Assembly (NCBI RefSeq): GCF_963675165.1
Contig: NC_087384.1
Span: 4,333,182 to 4,397,181, forward strand
Direction of reading: 5' to 3'
DNA: 64,000 bases
From: Halichondria panicea
Taxonomy: Eukaryota > Porifera > Demospongiae > Suberitida > Halichondriidae
Shown here: positions 12,701 through 23,168 of the stretch, one piece after another
How the letters are laid out: each line of letters opens with the position of its first letter
How positions within the stretch are numbered: position 1 is the stretch's first letter
Translations under genes and position numbers: made by a program
The notes under the pieces: generated by a model
The model's input: only the letters and a program-made list of their open reading frames with translations
What the model was told of the DNA's origin: nothing
Database searches by the model: none

Positions 12701-15700
12701 CAACAGTTCTTCTTAATTACCGTATGGCTTTATTGATGCCTTTTGAACCTACATGTACTATACTGGACCAATAAACTCTTTGTGGCACTCATTGCCATGC
12801 ACAGTAGAACCTCGATTCTCCGGAAACCTGGTTTCAGAGGCAGGCCAGATAATCGAATGGATAAACCACGCCTTGATATACCACATTATTGAAAAACAGC
12901 AGTGCAAATTTAGTAAACATGAGTGTCTGCGCATGCACAGAAGATAAACACGCTTGTGTCCATGGTAACAGCTGTAAATATCGCATTCACATTAAGGGAC
13001 AAGCCCGTTTTCAGAAAAAAATACCAACGAATAATCGAGGTTCTACTGTAATGACTAATAATTGCTATAATACCACACATTTGTGAATATCTTATGACTA
13101 GAACGTCACTAAGAAATGCGTCTACTGGCTAGATAACTAAGCAAAAGTTTTATGGTAGCCGTCCAACATCTCTACCTCTTCATGCCCTATAGTCTCATGA
13201 ATCAGCCACTCTTCTTTCACGAAACCTCCGAGCACTCTTTACATGAACTCATGGGCCACGGTGGAATACCAACTGCTCACAAGTATCAGGTAAAAATAAT
13301 GAACCTTTACATGCGGTTGAGCAGCAAGCACTTATGTGGCTAAGCAGAGATGTGGTCACATTTTTATGGTTTTGTTAGCTTGTACAGTGACGTAATATGC
13401 AGGGTTTTGCAGAATTTTTGAAATAGAGGGTGTAGAGCGCACATTTTGTTAGCTTGTACAGTGATGTAATATACATGTATACATTCCATTGTGCCATGAC
13501 TTCACGTAAAGAGTGCTCAGACGTTCCTCCCTGAGAGGTGCCGCTGATTCATGATACTTTCATGCATGGTCATGCATGCTTCGTCACCCTTCTACCCTCA
13601 CGTGACTTTGTAGAATCAGGGGGTAACTAGACATTTTACAGGAAGGAGGCAGACAGGGTGCTTGCGCCCCAACAAAATGTTTAACGGAAACCATACCCAC
13701 TAATTAACGCATAGAAGGACATGTAAATGGGAGTATTAAACTGCTATTTACCAGCTCTTTTTCTGCTCAGTCTACAGTGGCTAGCTAACTCCAAAAGTTA
13801 GCTAGCCAGAGAGAGGTATATTAAAAGCTACATGTATAGACTCTACTTTTTCTTAACTCTAACTCTATTTCTTTCTTTATTAATACCGTATTTTTTTTAT
13901 CTTATTTGAACCATTGTGACAAAGAACAGAAAAACGAAGAGCCTGATGTGTAGAGGCTGGCTAGAGACCTTCTGGATATATAGCAATAGAATCAGCAAGC
14001 CCTTACATGCGACATGTTTATGCTTACTCGACCAAAGTAGAGCCTTCTAAAAATACAGTTAGACTTCTCATTAATCCGGTCACTTGGAATAGTGCAGTTT
14101 GGCCGGAATAGTGAAGGTAGCTGCATTTCAGAAAACAGTCGCTTATAGGCTAAAAAGTGATCCTACCTTGAATCTAATTTTGCGGTTCTGTCTCAAGGAT
14201 ACATGTAATGAATCATTACATGTACAGTGCATCCAGTCTAGAGAGTAGAATACTACAAATAGGTGAGTAGTTGTACTTAAATTATCTCAACATCGGAACA
14301 TTTCTGTGCTGATACCATTGTATAGGTGAATACAACATTATTCAAAAATATTTCCCCAAAAGTTGTTGTAGTGGGAAATCATTTTAGGTGAAAATGGGGG
14401 TGATCGTAAAAAAATGTGTGTAACATCAACTATATCTGAAACTAAAATATTTCTGGACAATCTTAGACAATTTATTCAAGGAAACGACCAGCCTATCAAG
14501 GTAACTTCAGAGAGCGGGATTAGTGAAAAGTCTACTGTAGTTCCATAGGTAACAGCAAGGCGTATATCCCTCATTTCATGGTCTTTAAGCTAAAGGTAAG
14601 GATTGTTGCCTTTTTCATAGGCCCCTGCTCATACATGGAGTTAATCCACAACTCCTACAGTAGTGGGTCAGACTAGAATCAGTGACAGCTATTATGATAC
14701 ATTTCTGCACACTATAAGCAATGGTAGGAAGGGAAATATACACAGATCAATTCTGCATGTCACCAATGCAAACTACAACTTTTCCTCTTTAGCAGCCTAC
14801 AAAATGTTGTGTCTACGCTGCTTTAAACAGGCTGAGATTCCCGTACTTAGCAGGTAACTTTCCTTTCAAATATGTTAGCTAGTTGTAACGAGTGTTCAGG
14901 CACTGCAAGACTGTCAGCTTGGTTGTAAATGTACACTATACACTCACCCAGAAGCTACAGTGGTGCTAAATAGTTAGCTGCTTCCCTAGCAAGATGCCCC
15001 AACATATAGAGTGGTTGTCAACACATAGAGCAATGCAGTTGCTGTCATATGCATTACTAGGCTCCACTTGACAATAAAATGTTCCTATAACAGGTTAATT
15101 GATTCCACTGGCTTGACTTGTGAAGGAAGCCAGTTGACAGACTGAAACCGACATAGCTAGCTTTTTACTGTCATGTAAAAACTTCCTAAACAGTATAGAG
15201 TTACGACATAAATAGTACAGCCATGCACTAGACAAACTACATTGTATAACTGGCTACGCGCCCCACACACGGAGCCCCCTGATGAAAGTCCCCCACTAAA
15301 TCCCTTACATACTTCACATGCGTCCGGGGTAGAGCCTAACAATATCAACAGATGTATCACTTCGTACGAATGTACTCTGTCAATTATCCCCACACCGGAG
15401 AGAGAAAGGTGATGGTCAAATCACGTGCAAAATCTGACGTTTATACTTACTTTCAAAAACACAGACTTAAAGTCTTCATGACACTCACACTGACTTACCT
15501 AGGGCACACTGTCCAGTTGCCATCAGTAGCTGGACACACTTCAGGTGTCCCCCCCAGCAGGCCCAGTGAAGGGGAGTGGACCCAAGAGTAGTACTCTGTA
15601 CATTGACATCGATGCCATCTTGCTCTGCCAGTATCTTCACTACAGCAGGATGGTTGCAGAGGCATGCTGCATGGAGAGCGGTCCGCTCAAACACAACACT

Positions 15701-15800
15701 GTTCCTCCAGTTTACAGGAGCTCCTCTAGCCAGAAGTCTCACCACCTCATGCACATGACCGCCACAGGAGGCCACATAGAGTTGCTTACCCAGATCATCA
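3747..15800 (-). CDS. Gene B: ankyrin repeats, Ig domain and start of a Death domain (partial, multi-exon)
   Basis: Five minus-strand exons join in phase through GT-AG borders: 15800-15499 and 12659-12555 (ankyrin), 11020-10916 (ankyrin), 10809-10528 (Ig), 3875-3747 (first half of a Death domain). Ankyrin signatures include ALHAACLCNHPAVVKIL and STPLHWACWGGHLKCVQLL. The Ig exon has the CTYQW strand and GIYWCAAENASG around the second cysteine. The last exon reads FGIQLNVPEEELAII, typical of a Death domain helix pair. Neither the start codon nor the stop is visible; the 3' exons must lie left of the window or are lost. The first exon begins two bases into a codon, so more 5' exons exist. Domain content suggests an intracellular signalling or immune adaptor (inference). 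Introns are packed with MITEs. It may continue gene A (35.1-23.2 kb). Confidence 0.7.
3887..4289. mobile_element. MITE, CAGAGGAGG family, 9-bp TSD
   Basis: The ends are CAGAGGAGGTTGG and its complement (partly decayed on the right). Perfect 9-bp duplications GAGTGAACA lie at 3878-3886 and 4290-4298. The left end is only 12 bp upstream, on the minus strand, of the Death-domain exon acceptor at 3875, so the insertion sits in the branch-point region of that intron. Confidence 0.87.
4300..7490. other. Intron or intergenic stretch rich in repeats
   Basis: No exon is supportable. It contains a 34-bp palindrome (4344-4377), an inverted repeat built on GTTATAAC (about 4521-4655) and a pogo/Tigger-like MITE (5303-5599). 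A Lys/Arg-rich open frame on the plus strand (6203-6448) could encode a short basic helix but has no start, splice or homology support that I can see. Confidence 0.45.
5303..5599. mobile_element. pogo/Tigger-like MITE
   Basis: Inverted ends CAGTTGAGCCTCGATT and its complement AATCGAGGCTCAACTG are flanked by TA on each side (5301-5302, 5600-5601). The CAG...CCTCGATTA-type terminus and TA target are characteristic of pogo/Tigger elements of the Tc1-mariner superfamily. There is no coding capacity. Confidence 0.8.
7503..7971. mobile_element. MITE, CAGAGGAGG family, with T-MARE motif
   Basis: Inverted ends CAGAGGAGGTTGGACACGCG and CGCGTGTCCAGCCTCCTCTG are flanked by perfect 9-bp duplications AGCTAACTA (7494-7502, 7972-7980). 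A perfect TGCTGACTCAGCA palindrome is at 7882-7894, as in the ends of the autonomous element. It is the best preserved non-autonomous copy in the window. Confidence 0.9.
8041..8150. repeat. Interspersed repeat, GCGCTTCAATTCGAGTA family
   Basis: This roughly 110-bp repeat begins AATTGGAAAGCGCTTCAATT and ends CAGTTTCTACGGTA. Near-identical copies are at about 11494-11606 and 22706-22792. It contains the partial inverted motif CGCTT...AAGCG. It is non-coding and probably a MITE fragment. Confidence 0.7.
8511..9423. mobile_element. CCTTAAGGT-ended MITE hosting a foldback element
   Basis: Inverted ends ACCTTAAGGTGACATATTTTC (8511 on) and GAAAATATGTTACCTTAAGGT (to 9423) enclose the 708-bp foldback at 8681-9388. 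Removing the foldback leaves an element of about 200 bp. Confidence 0.7.
8681..9388. mobile_element. Foldback transposon with 8-bp TSD
   Basis: The ends GTGGTGAGCCTTTTGTTTC and its complement extend into long inverted arms of about 200 bp. The arms hold tandem units built on ATCGACTCGATGTGTTTTATC. Perfect 8-bp duplications ACAAATCT flank it (8673-8680, 9389-9396), which fits a hAT-type mobiliser (inference). The open frame at 8829-9059 lies in the loop and resembles no known protein. Confidence 0.85.
9430..10520. other. Non-coding intron sequence
   Basis: I see no gene. An imperfect hairpin at about 9550-9630 pairs AAGTGCGTGACTATTGCGGCAAAT with its complement. A GGCCTGGAATCGAGGCTAAA motif at about 10453-10472 is the end of a repeat also seen near 62160 and 62905. 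Confidence 0.45.
11040..11057 (+). repeat. Poly-G tract
   Basis: A near-uninterrupted run of about 17 G follows the ankyrin exon acceptor region. Comparable tracts are at about 2990, 18730, 32578 and 51060. It could form a G-quadruplex and its length may be unreliable. Confidence 0.8.
11740..12150 (-). repeat. Exon-like repeat, inverted copy of 27310-27730
   Basis: About 400 bp, from CCCGAGGAGCGCGTGGGCGG onward, match 27310-27730 in opposite orientation. Both contain a conserved segment, AG|GCTATCCATGCTGTAAACGC...CATCCAG|GT, with intact splice-like borders that could read AIHAVNAVLWHP, an ankyrin-helix-like peptide. At 11.8 kb this peptide would start in phase 0, which does not fit gene B's neighbouring phase-1 exons, so I treat it as a repeat that captured or resembles an exon. 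Confidence 0.55.
12229..12437. mobile_element. MITE, TACCGTATAGCGGG family
   Basis: Inverted ends TACCGTATAGCGGGTAATTTTCG and the complement GAAAATTACC...TATACGGTA enclose about 200 bp. Other members: 22088-22220, 31981-32470, 36419-36619, 48003-48166, 52511-52740, and fragments near 50100 and 59106-59302. It is the most frequent repeat family in the window. Confidence 0.8.
12802..13048. mobile_element. pogo/Tigger-like MITE
   Basis: The ends CAGTAGAACCTCGATT and AATCGAGGTTCTACTG are inverted. TA follows the right end. It is related to the 5303-5599 element but with a different interior. Confidence 0.75.
13165..13610. repeat. Imperfect foldback repeat
   Basis: The arm at about 13186-13260 (ATGAATCAG...GAGCACTCTTTACATGAA...CATGG) is repeated inverted at about 13490-13560. 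The small open frame over the left arm (13152-13343) is therefore unlikely to be a gene. Confidence 0.6.
14056..14537. mobile_element. pogo/Tigger-like MITE
   Basis: CAGTTAGACTTCTCATTAATCC at the left and the related TTAGTGAAAAGTCTACTG at the right are inverted, flanked by TA on both sides (14054-14055, 14538-14539). It has no coding capacity. Confidence 0.7.
14540..15490. other. Non-coding intron stretch
   Basis: Nothing recognisable is seen on either strand between the MITE and the ankyrin exon. Open frames here (14663-14857, 15157-15393) show no domain or splice support. Confidence 0.4.
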
Positions 15801-16001
15801 CTACAGTGTTTAGTGTGGACGGTAAATAGTGAACAATGAAAGGCAAAAGTACCGGTAAGTTGTAACGACAATCTTAGGAGCTAGCTAAATATATACCTTT
15901 ACTTGCTAGCTATACCCACATCTACACCAGAGGAGGGAACCAATTAACTATTGCATGCTCATTAATGCCTTGAGGCGTAGCCGCACAAGAAATAACGAGG
16001 A

Positions 16002-16003
<2 letters not shown>

Positions 16004-16034
<31 letters not shown>
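16004..16034 (+). repeat. (GT)n microsatellite
   Basis: About 15 GT units followed by GCGCGCG. It sits next to a GCCTTGAGGCGTAGCCGCAC fragment, which in other copies (16822, 23783, 23869) is also followed by GT repeats, so the microsatellite is part of that repeat family. Confidence 0.85.
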
Positions 16035-16042
<8 letters not shown>

Positions 16043-16821
16043 CACGCGTTTGGAATGGGGGTATAGTGAGCACGAGGCTAACTACACGGGCTAGATGGAA
16101 CCTCGCCCGCTGAATCATACCTTTATACTTAAACGGGATGAACATTTTATTGTTATAAAGGACATGCATCCAACTTAAGCAATTTACAGTCAATATAGGG
16201 GAGCACCAATCCCGTCTTTGCAAGTCCACAAGTTTTGGTCCCCTTAATAGAAAAAAAGCTTTCAGCACTGGTCAAGGTATCGTGACGTTGCTGTGCTGTG
16301 AGTAAATAATTATGGAGAAAATTGTATAGGTAAGAGAAGTTCAAGCGTGAGAGGTCATCTGCATGTTTGTGATTTAATTCAGGTTATATAATTATAATTG
16401 GGGCGAGTCCCATAGTTTCGAGTACTGTAGAAAAAAGCTCAGCGACCGAATATCCGTCTGTCGCTTAGCATGACGATCTCCATTTGCACGCTTTTTAGCG
16501 TGACGATCGCTGCAAGACATTAATTTTTATTTCTACTCAAAATGATACAGCTCAACAACTAAGGCAGTGAGGCAATGGCGTTGGGATATCAAACACACCA
16601 TTTGCTGGCAAGACTAAGGGAAGTTTGACAACAAAAAGGAGCTAATGAGACAGAAGCTTAGCTCGTCTGTCGTCTGTCTAAAGAGGAAGAGAGAACAGTT
16701 AGAGAGATCTTTAGGAAACGAAGGAAACAGCAAGTCGAAAAAGTGATTACTACTCACTACAACTTATTTGTCTTTGCTAAGGCTAGGCTCGCCCCACACA
16801 ATGCTTCCAGCATCCCCTAGT

Positions 16822-17130
16822 TATGCCTCGAGGCGTAGCCGCACGAGGGATATGGTAAAGCTGACTGTGTGTGTGTCTGTTCCAACTGTAACTGCTCAAC
16901 GGTTGCAATGCGACGAAAACTAACAGCTTCTATAGGCTTCTAGCCACGTTCTCTTGGATTTTGATTCCTGGATTAGCAAACTAAAGCTTCTTTCTCGAGT
17001 TATGGCTAGTTTGATTCACATTTAAGGCTGTTGCAGTGTTTTCAGAATTTTTCATATCATCATCTGTTTGCACAAACTTTTTATTCAACTAATGAGTTAG
17101 CCTTGCACTAAAGCGCTAGCTTTTTGTTAT
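16822..17130 (+). repeat. Interspersed repeat, CTCGAGGCGTAGCCGCACGAG family
   Basis: The copy begins TAGTTATGCCTCGAGGCG, continues through a GT-rich stretch to CTGCTCAACGGTTGCAATGCG. Other copies: 23783-24055 (with a duplicated head), and inverted copies at about 28300-28590 and 62215-62410. The constant head, internal microsatellite and lack of inverted ends resemble a SINE, but I cannot identify an RNA ancestor. Confidence 0.65.
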
Positions 17131-17134
17131 AAGT

Positions 17135-18365
17135 CGTAGGAGTGGTGTTTCTCCCTCTGTGTCGGTATCTCTCTCTGCATGCCATCGTAAATATAGTATC
17201 TATTTATTTTATACAATAGTCAGCTAAAGAAGCTAGCTATTTTTAATAGTAGCCATTATTAATTTTGTGAACTTGCGGACACACCTCTTATTACCTCTTA
17301 TTCCTGGATGTAATGCGCATGCAAGCTTCAATATCACGTGTAAGAGAATCCATTTTGAACCCCAGATCGATCCTGGCAGAATAAATTTTTACTTTGTTGA
17401 GGTCCTGGTAAGCCACAAACCAATGATAACTCTTTTTAGATTCCTTGTTATACTAGTTACTACTTTCTGTGATTGAATTCTGTAATTAAACTTTTAGACT
17501 GCTCGTTATATAGATATATACTACTTTCTGTGATTGAATTCTGTCTTCAATAATACTTATCTCACAGACTACTGCTATGCCTTTGACAAAGGTGTGCTCC
17601 CACTGTTCGGCTACAGGCCATTTAAGACGATCAGTATGCACTATTATCTGTGGACACCCCTTTCTTGTAAAACAATCAAAGCACGTACATTGCATTATTT
17701 ACCTCTTTTATAACACTCTAATACTTTTGAGCGAAAGCAAAAACATGGCGAGAGGCATTATAGCAAGCGCACACTTGCAACACTCGTTATATATAGTCGT
17801 TTGGAAACGCGTGCAGAATGTCCTGAAAACGGTCGTACTTAAAAAAAACTGCTGCTTGAAAAATTCACATGGGCTATTTTGTACATTTTGCGTATAAATA
17901 TGAAGAGAGTAGTTTCGTTGCATAATCAGTGTGTAGGCTTAAAATCATACAAGTATAATTTGCGTTTGCGGCTTAGCCTCGATGTCAGGCCGCTGCTGCT
18001 GTGCCAAGTTACATGTAGTGTTGATGACGGATGAAATTTGTTAGATGGCATTTGAGTCATACTCTGCATGTACAAACTGTTATAAAGCTAGGGTATCATA
18101 TCGGGGAGCTTTCTGTTGGAGAATTATGATATAATTATAGCTTGTGCAAGAGAAGTTGGTAATGTTCATGACCCTGCTGTTGTTCATAGGGATCACTGGT
18201 GGTCACGTTCCTCGAGCTATATCTGCTGTTTGTTCAGAAGAAAATGGTGTAAAATTATTGGAGTCAGAAAATATTCTGTTGATCTACTGTGTTTCCTAGT
18301 GATGAAGAGGGTGGGTGTGTCTTTGGTGAAAGGGAGGGGCCTGACTTAAGGTGGATTAGGTGGAA
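17135..18365. other. Spacer without a recognisable gene
   Basis: The stretch is A+T-rich. A local duplication of TACTTTCTGTGATTGAATTCTGT lies at 17460-17483 and 17521-17544. No supported exon is seen. Confidence 0.4.
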
Positions 18366-18367
18366 AT

Positions 18368-18441
18368 CAGAGGAGGTCGGACATCACTTGAACTTTCACT
18401 AATTATGACCTTTTAATGACATTCCAGGCCAAATTGCTTTT
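18368..18441 (+). mobile_element. Solo terminal repeat of the autonomous HIRAN/SANT transposon
   Basis: CAGAGGAGGTCGGACATCAC and the following ~55 bases are essentially identical to the terminal repeat at 39476-39549. No matching right end is found nearby, so this is a truncated copy or one end of a deleted element. The close match suggests recent activity (inference). Confidence 0.85.
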
Positions 18442-19041
18442 CGTTTTTGCTATACTATACTATAACTCTATCTATGATTCAATAATAATTATACATAGCT
18501 GCTATCAGGCGTGCCCGCACCTGCCCGTCCCCAACCATAAAATGGGGGGACGGGTTTCAGCCCTATCTAGCATTCGTTCTGCTGCAGAAAATCATGCAGC
18601 ACCAATCAGATTGCAGACTACTTACGTGGTGCACTTGAGCACCAATCAGATTGTATAGCCCTTATGTACGTAATGCATTCCTTGGCTTCCCCATCCAATT
18701 TCCCATGTTGGCCTGACTCATCCCGGGGGCGGGGGGGGGGTTAGTAGGGCAACACATTGATAGGTATAAACTATTATAGATTTAACTAACTACGAATAGG
18801 GTAGATCTTTTATAAGATAAAAAATATCTAAGGAAGCTCACCTTGTTTCCATAGTCCTGATACTTTTGGCATATACTTTTGGCTTTGCTGAGCACTTATA
18901 TAAACACCATGTGTACTAGGTGTACGTACAAGCCTAGGTACAAGCATAGATCAAAGAATTACAAGCAACTGCATAGACCATAGAGCTAGAGCTAGAGCTA
19001 GATACACCAAAGAAAGGGATAGGCAACGCCCCACGTGATGC

Positions 19042-22000
19042 TACTCAAGTGAACTTCAATTATTGTTGATTCAGCTAAAACGAAGCTCCGCCCACGCTTT
19101 TTACTAGCAATTGTGCATAAAAACTGCTTAAATCTTTAGCTCTAATTCCGGAGTCCTAAACGCTCCTTGAAGCACTTACTTTTTAGTGTAGTAGTTAGTT
19201 CTAAGGCTAGTACACACAGTAATATTCAGAAGGAGCCGTCTGCACTACGTAGAGTAAGTTATTAGCTTTTACATGTAAAAAATTAAGGAGCTCTGGTTCT
19301 ATTGCCAAGAGGACCTTATCCGGCTTGATTTTGACCCAGTTCAGCTGTTTAACACTGTTCTCTCTGACCTTTTGCAAGCTTTTGATAAACTAGATCTTGA
19401 GGAGTGTCTTCCGGCTATTTTTCGTGAGGCTAATGATCTCTTGTCCTTGCTTATACCCTTGACCTTGACCCGATCTCTAAACAACTGGAGCTAAACACCT
19501 GTGCTGTTAAGAACTTAACTGACACAGTGTTAGGTCTGAAAAACACCAATGCACCGGCCACCCCTGATATTGCCTCAAATCTTTCTACTAGTCTAGACTC
19601 GCTGAAAGAGTTAGTCAGGACGGCTGAGAAGATCAAGGATGAGCTGTCCAGTTCTGTTAGAGATGCCATCTTCTCTCTCTCTAGTACAGGGTCCAATGGG
19701 AGTCGTCCCCCAGAGGCCAACAGAGGGGCTGCTCATAAAAAGACTCAGCCTATCCCATCAGATAGACGCTCAAACATTATTCTATTTGGACTTCCTGAAA
19801 AAGACAATCTTGAGGATACAAAATCAATTGTTGATGAGGTGTTTTCATTTGTGGTCGGCAAGGATGTTAACTGGTCTGATGCTTTTCGGTTGGGACGTCG
19901 TAAGCCCGGTGGTTCTTCTGACCCGCTACCTCCTCAACCCCTTCTAGTAAAGTTGGTCAGTGAATGGGATAAAAGGCTTCTTCTTTCTTCTAAGTACAAG
20001 CTGAAAATTTTTTACGAGTGCCAGAGTGTTGTTTCTAAGGGAGGATCTTCCCCCTGAGGTTAGAGTTGCTCGTGCTAAGCAACGTAGAGAGGAGCAGGAG
20101 CTCACACGTAATCCACCCCCCCTGCTACCTGGCAATCGTACTAGTAGATCCAGATCTGTTTCGGAATCATCTGATCATTCGAACTCATGACTATTGACAT
20201 TCGCATGATGAGTTATAACTGTAGGGGTTGGATATCCAGTTCAGCGTTTGTTGAGTTTCTTTTGTGTGAAGTTGATTTACTTTTGATTCAGGAGCATTGG
20301 CTATTTACAGAGAATCTTGCATCGCTCAATATTAATGATGATTTTACTTCATTTGCGGTTAGTGGTATGGATAGTGGGGCCATTATTAGAGGACGACCTT
20401 TTGGTGGTTGTGGTTTCCTCATTCGAAAATCACTCCTTCCCTTTATCAAACAAATTAATTCTAATTCTAAAAGATTCTGTGCTATTACGATCACTACAAA
20501 TTGACTGTCTTGCTTCTTAATGTATACATGCCCACAAAATAATTATGGCACTGCACACTCACATGACACATATCTTGAAACTCTTGGAGAATTGAAGGGT
20601 ATTATTGAGTCTCACTCATTTGATAAGATTGTTATTGCGGGTAATTTTAATGTTGATATGTTACGTCCATCAGTTTTTCGTGATAGTCTTTTGTCCTTCA
20701 TGTCTGACTTTAATCTCTGTTCTGTGGACCTTTTTTATAGAGAATGTGTAAAGTTCACGTATGAACGTGATGGAGGTTCTGTCAGGTCGTGGCCTGATCA
20801 CATTCTCACGCTGTAACATCACACTGATATAATTTGTGGTGTCCATAGTGTTCACTCTCCAAGCAATTTTTCGGATCATGCACCACTCCCGTTTGTGCTT
20901 AAACTGGATTCTAGTGTCAACGATGTTTCCGGAAGACTCACTAGTAATTGTCCTATTCAACAGCCCGTTTGTGGTATCGATTGGTCGGTTTTAAGTGCAA
21001 ATAATATTGAGGATTACAGACAAATTATATTTCACACTCTACCACTTTTGTCACAGGACCTTCTTAATTGCGGCTCAACGTGCTGTTTATTACACCACGA
21101 GGAAATTGATTTGTTCTGTAATCAGCTTCTTTCCTGTCTCTCTGTTGCATCCAAACTTTGTTTCCCGGTCATAAGCAAAAGAGCTAGAACAATGCCTGGA
21201 TGGAATGATCACGTGCGTGAAGTAAGAGAATCTGCCATGGTTTGGAACAAGATATATATGGGTAGAGGCAGGCTGTCCTGAGGCTGGTGTCGTGTTTGAT
21301 CTGCGAAAGCAGACTAAGAAAGCTTACAAGTATGCGGTTAGGAGTGTCAAGCGGAGACAAAAACACATTGTCAGTGAGAAGCTTAGTAATGCACTTCTGT
21401 CGGCCAATAACTCTCTATTCTGGAAAGAAGTGAAGAAAATTAAGTCTCGCTCTAAACAGTGCAATTCCCCAGTTGTGGATGGTTTCAGTAATGACAAGGA
21501 GATCAGTGTGTACTTTCGCTCAAAGCTCTCTGGCATCTTGAACTACAGCGATACTATAGTACACACAGGAATGTTCTTTTAGATGAGGTGGCCTCCCAGA
21601 TAACGGTTTCTGACATTGAAGAGGTTGATATTTCAGTGGAACTTGTAGAACACTGTCTAAAAGATCTTGGCCGTAACAAATAATAGAATACCAGATCTTT
21701 TTTCTAACTTCATTTCACGTGCTTTAGCATCGAAATCCACCCTCATTAGATCGGTTTTCTCATGGGCATCTAGCCATGCATTCACAGCAGTCGGGGCTAA
21801 CAACCTGATCAAACGGAATTTTATAAAAGTTTATAGCAGTGACGACATGGTTTGTGCGGACTTTGTTCGGGATGTCAGGCTTGGCTGCATTTCATTCAAC
21901 TCGCGTGAAGATACATCAATGATAATTAACTCTATCTGCTGCGATTGACTTTAAGTTGGACTAACTATTCTTGCACTATAGCTATAGTACTATACTATTA

Positions 22001-22081
22001 CTATACATGTAATATAATTATATTATGTACACCTATTCTGGTGTGTTCAATGATAATTATTATTATTATTATTATTATTAA
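19042..22081 (+). mobile_element. Decayed non-LTR retrotransposon (LINE, CR1/L2-like) with RT core deleted
   Basis: Order on the plus strand: a 5' part (19042-19286) shared with the foldback at 57590-58118; an ORF1-like frame (about 19527-20186, one frameshift near 20037) with RSNIILFGLPE and a Ser/Arg-rich tail; an endonuclease (20187-20890, frameshifted) with MSYNCRGW, LLLIQEHW and SDHAPLPF; a linker (20895-21660) with the basic segment RKQTKKAYKYAVRSVKRRQK; then an abrupt change at about 21665 to a C-terminal fragment (to 21948). The YxDD reverse transcriptase is absent. The element ends at an ATT microsatellite (22060-22081), like the 3' ends of CR1/L2-type LINEs. It is dead. Confidence 0.85.
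20187..20890 (+). pseudogene. LINE endonuclease domain remnant
   Basis: This exonuclease-endonuclease-phosphatase fold domain would nick target DNA for target-primed reverse transcription. The N of SYNCRG and the E of IQEHW are present. The usual GDFN motif reads GNFNVD (about 20637-20657), losing a metal-binding aspartate. A stop and frame change at about 20504-20520 split the domain. Confidence 0.8.
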
Positions 22082-22087
22082 TTTGCA

Positions 22088-22220
22088 TACCGTATAGCGG
22101 GTAGTTTTCGTTAGGTAAAAATTCAAAAACGGTGATTTTCATGACTAAATTTCGTGGAGGTCAGCTTAACCACGAAAATAACAAATTTTTTACCCCACAA
22201 AAATTACCCGCTATACGGTA
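22088..22220. mobile_element. MITE, TACCGTATAGCGGG family
   Basis: A short 133-bp copy with near-perfect inverted ends TACCGTATAGCGGGTAGTTTTCG and AAAATTACCCGCTATACGGTA. It lies directly 3' of the LINE tail. Confidence 0.82.
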
Positions 22221-23165
22221 TATCAAAAAATGGTGTTGAGAGTGTAGTGACAGCTATAATTATATTATTATGCATGCACATTAATTCAAGTACATGCATC
22301 TAGATCTCTACAAGTAGACTAGCAGTGGTATATTATATACAGAGCACCTATTCTTTCGATGCAGCAACTTTTAAAGCATACAATTATGATTATATGTTGC
22401 TTCACCATGTCCATAGAAAACAAGGCAACAGGCAACAGCTATAGTTTATTTTAAAAATCATTATACGATAATTATATTATTGACCAGAAACTGGAACAAG
22501 GGTCCACATCCACCTTAATTTAATATCTATAATAATGTCACACATGCATTCTCTTAGCATGATCAGACAATTAAGGTAACAGTGTGCCCAAAGAGTCCAT
22601 CCGTATGGATATCACCAGCTATACAGCTACCATGCATGCACTGTTACAATTAAGCTAGCACAGATAAAAAGAAGTTAGCTGATAAATGTTCACTAATAAT
22701 ATCCTTATTGGAAAAGCGCTTCAATTCGAGTACAAAAAACCTGCAGTTGGTTAATCGAGTAAACGCTAATAATTAATCCAGTTTCTACGGTACTTTATGT
22801 ATTGTTTTACATCCCACTTTTTATTCCTGGTCAATGTATGAGACTGAACAGTTATGAACACACATGGAAAAGTCTCTGTGTTTTCCCCTGGAATCACCAA
22901 CATGTTGATTCCTAAATATTGAACTGCTCCCTCCAAAATGTACATGTATATAATACATAACAGCACACTCGACAAAAATAATAATTATAAACATGTAATG
23001 TTTCAAAGCAAATGCAAAAATGTGTACATGTAATTAAATACCAGTATAGCTAGCACCTGTGGTGTTTTCATTTATATCGTTAATGTTATATAATGTATAC
23101 ATATATGCTGTAAAGTTAAAAAACGTTGTGACTAATTTATAGCTGTAGGTGAACTACATGTATCT
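22221..23165. other. Intron stretch with repeat fragments
   Basis: It includes the GCGCTTCAATTCGAGTA repeat (22706-22792). A minus-strand open frame over about 22800-22970 reads NMLVIPGENTETFPCVF, faintly Ig-like, but its splice phase does not fit the neighbouring exons, so I do not call it. Confidence 0.4.
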
Positions 23166-23168
23166 TAC

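Noticed and set aside
13152-13343. Open frame with HELMGHGG, reminiscent of a metal-binding motif
   Set aside because: It covers one arm of an inverted repeat that is copied at 13490-13560, so the peptide is a by-product of the repeat.
15485-15829. Two plus-strand frames antisense to the ankyrin exon
   Set aside because: They are shadows; the minus-strand reading has clear ankyrin motifs and splice borders.
22800-22975. Minus-strand open frame with NMLVIPGENTETFPCVF, faintly like the start of an Ig domain
   Set aside because: No tryptophan or second cysteine in the right places, and no splice border that matches the phases of adjacent gene A exons.
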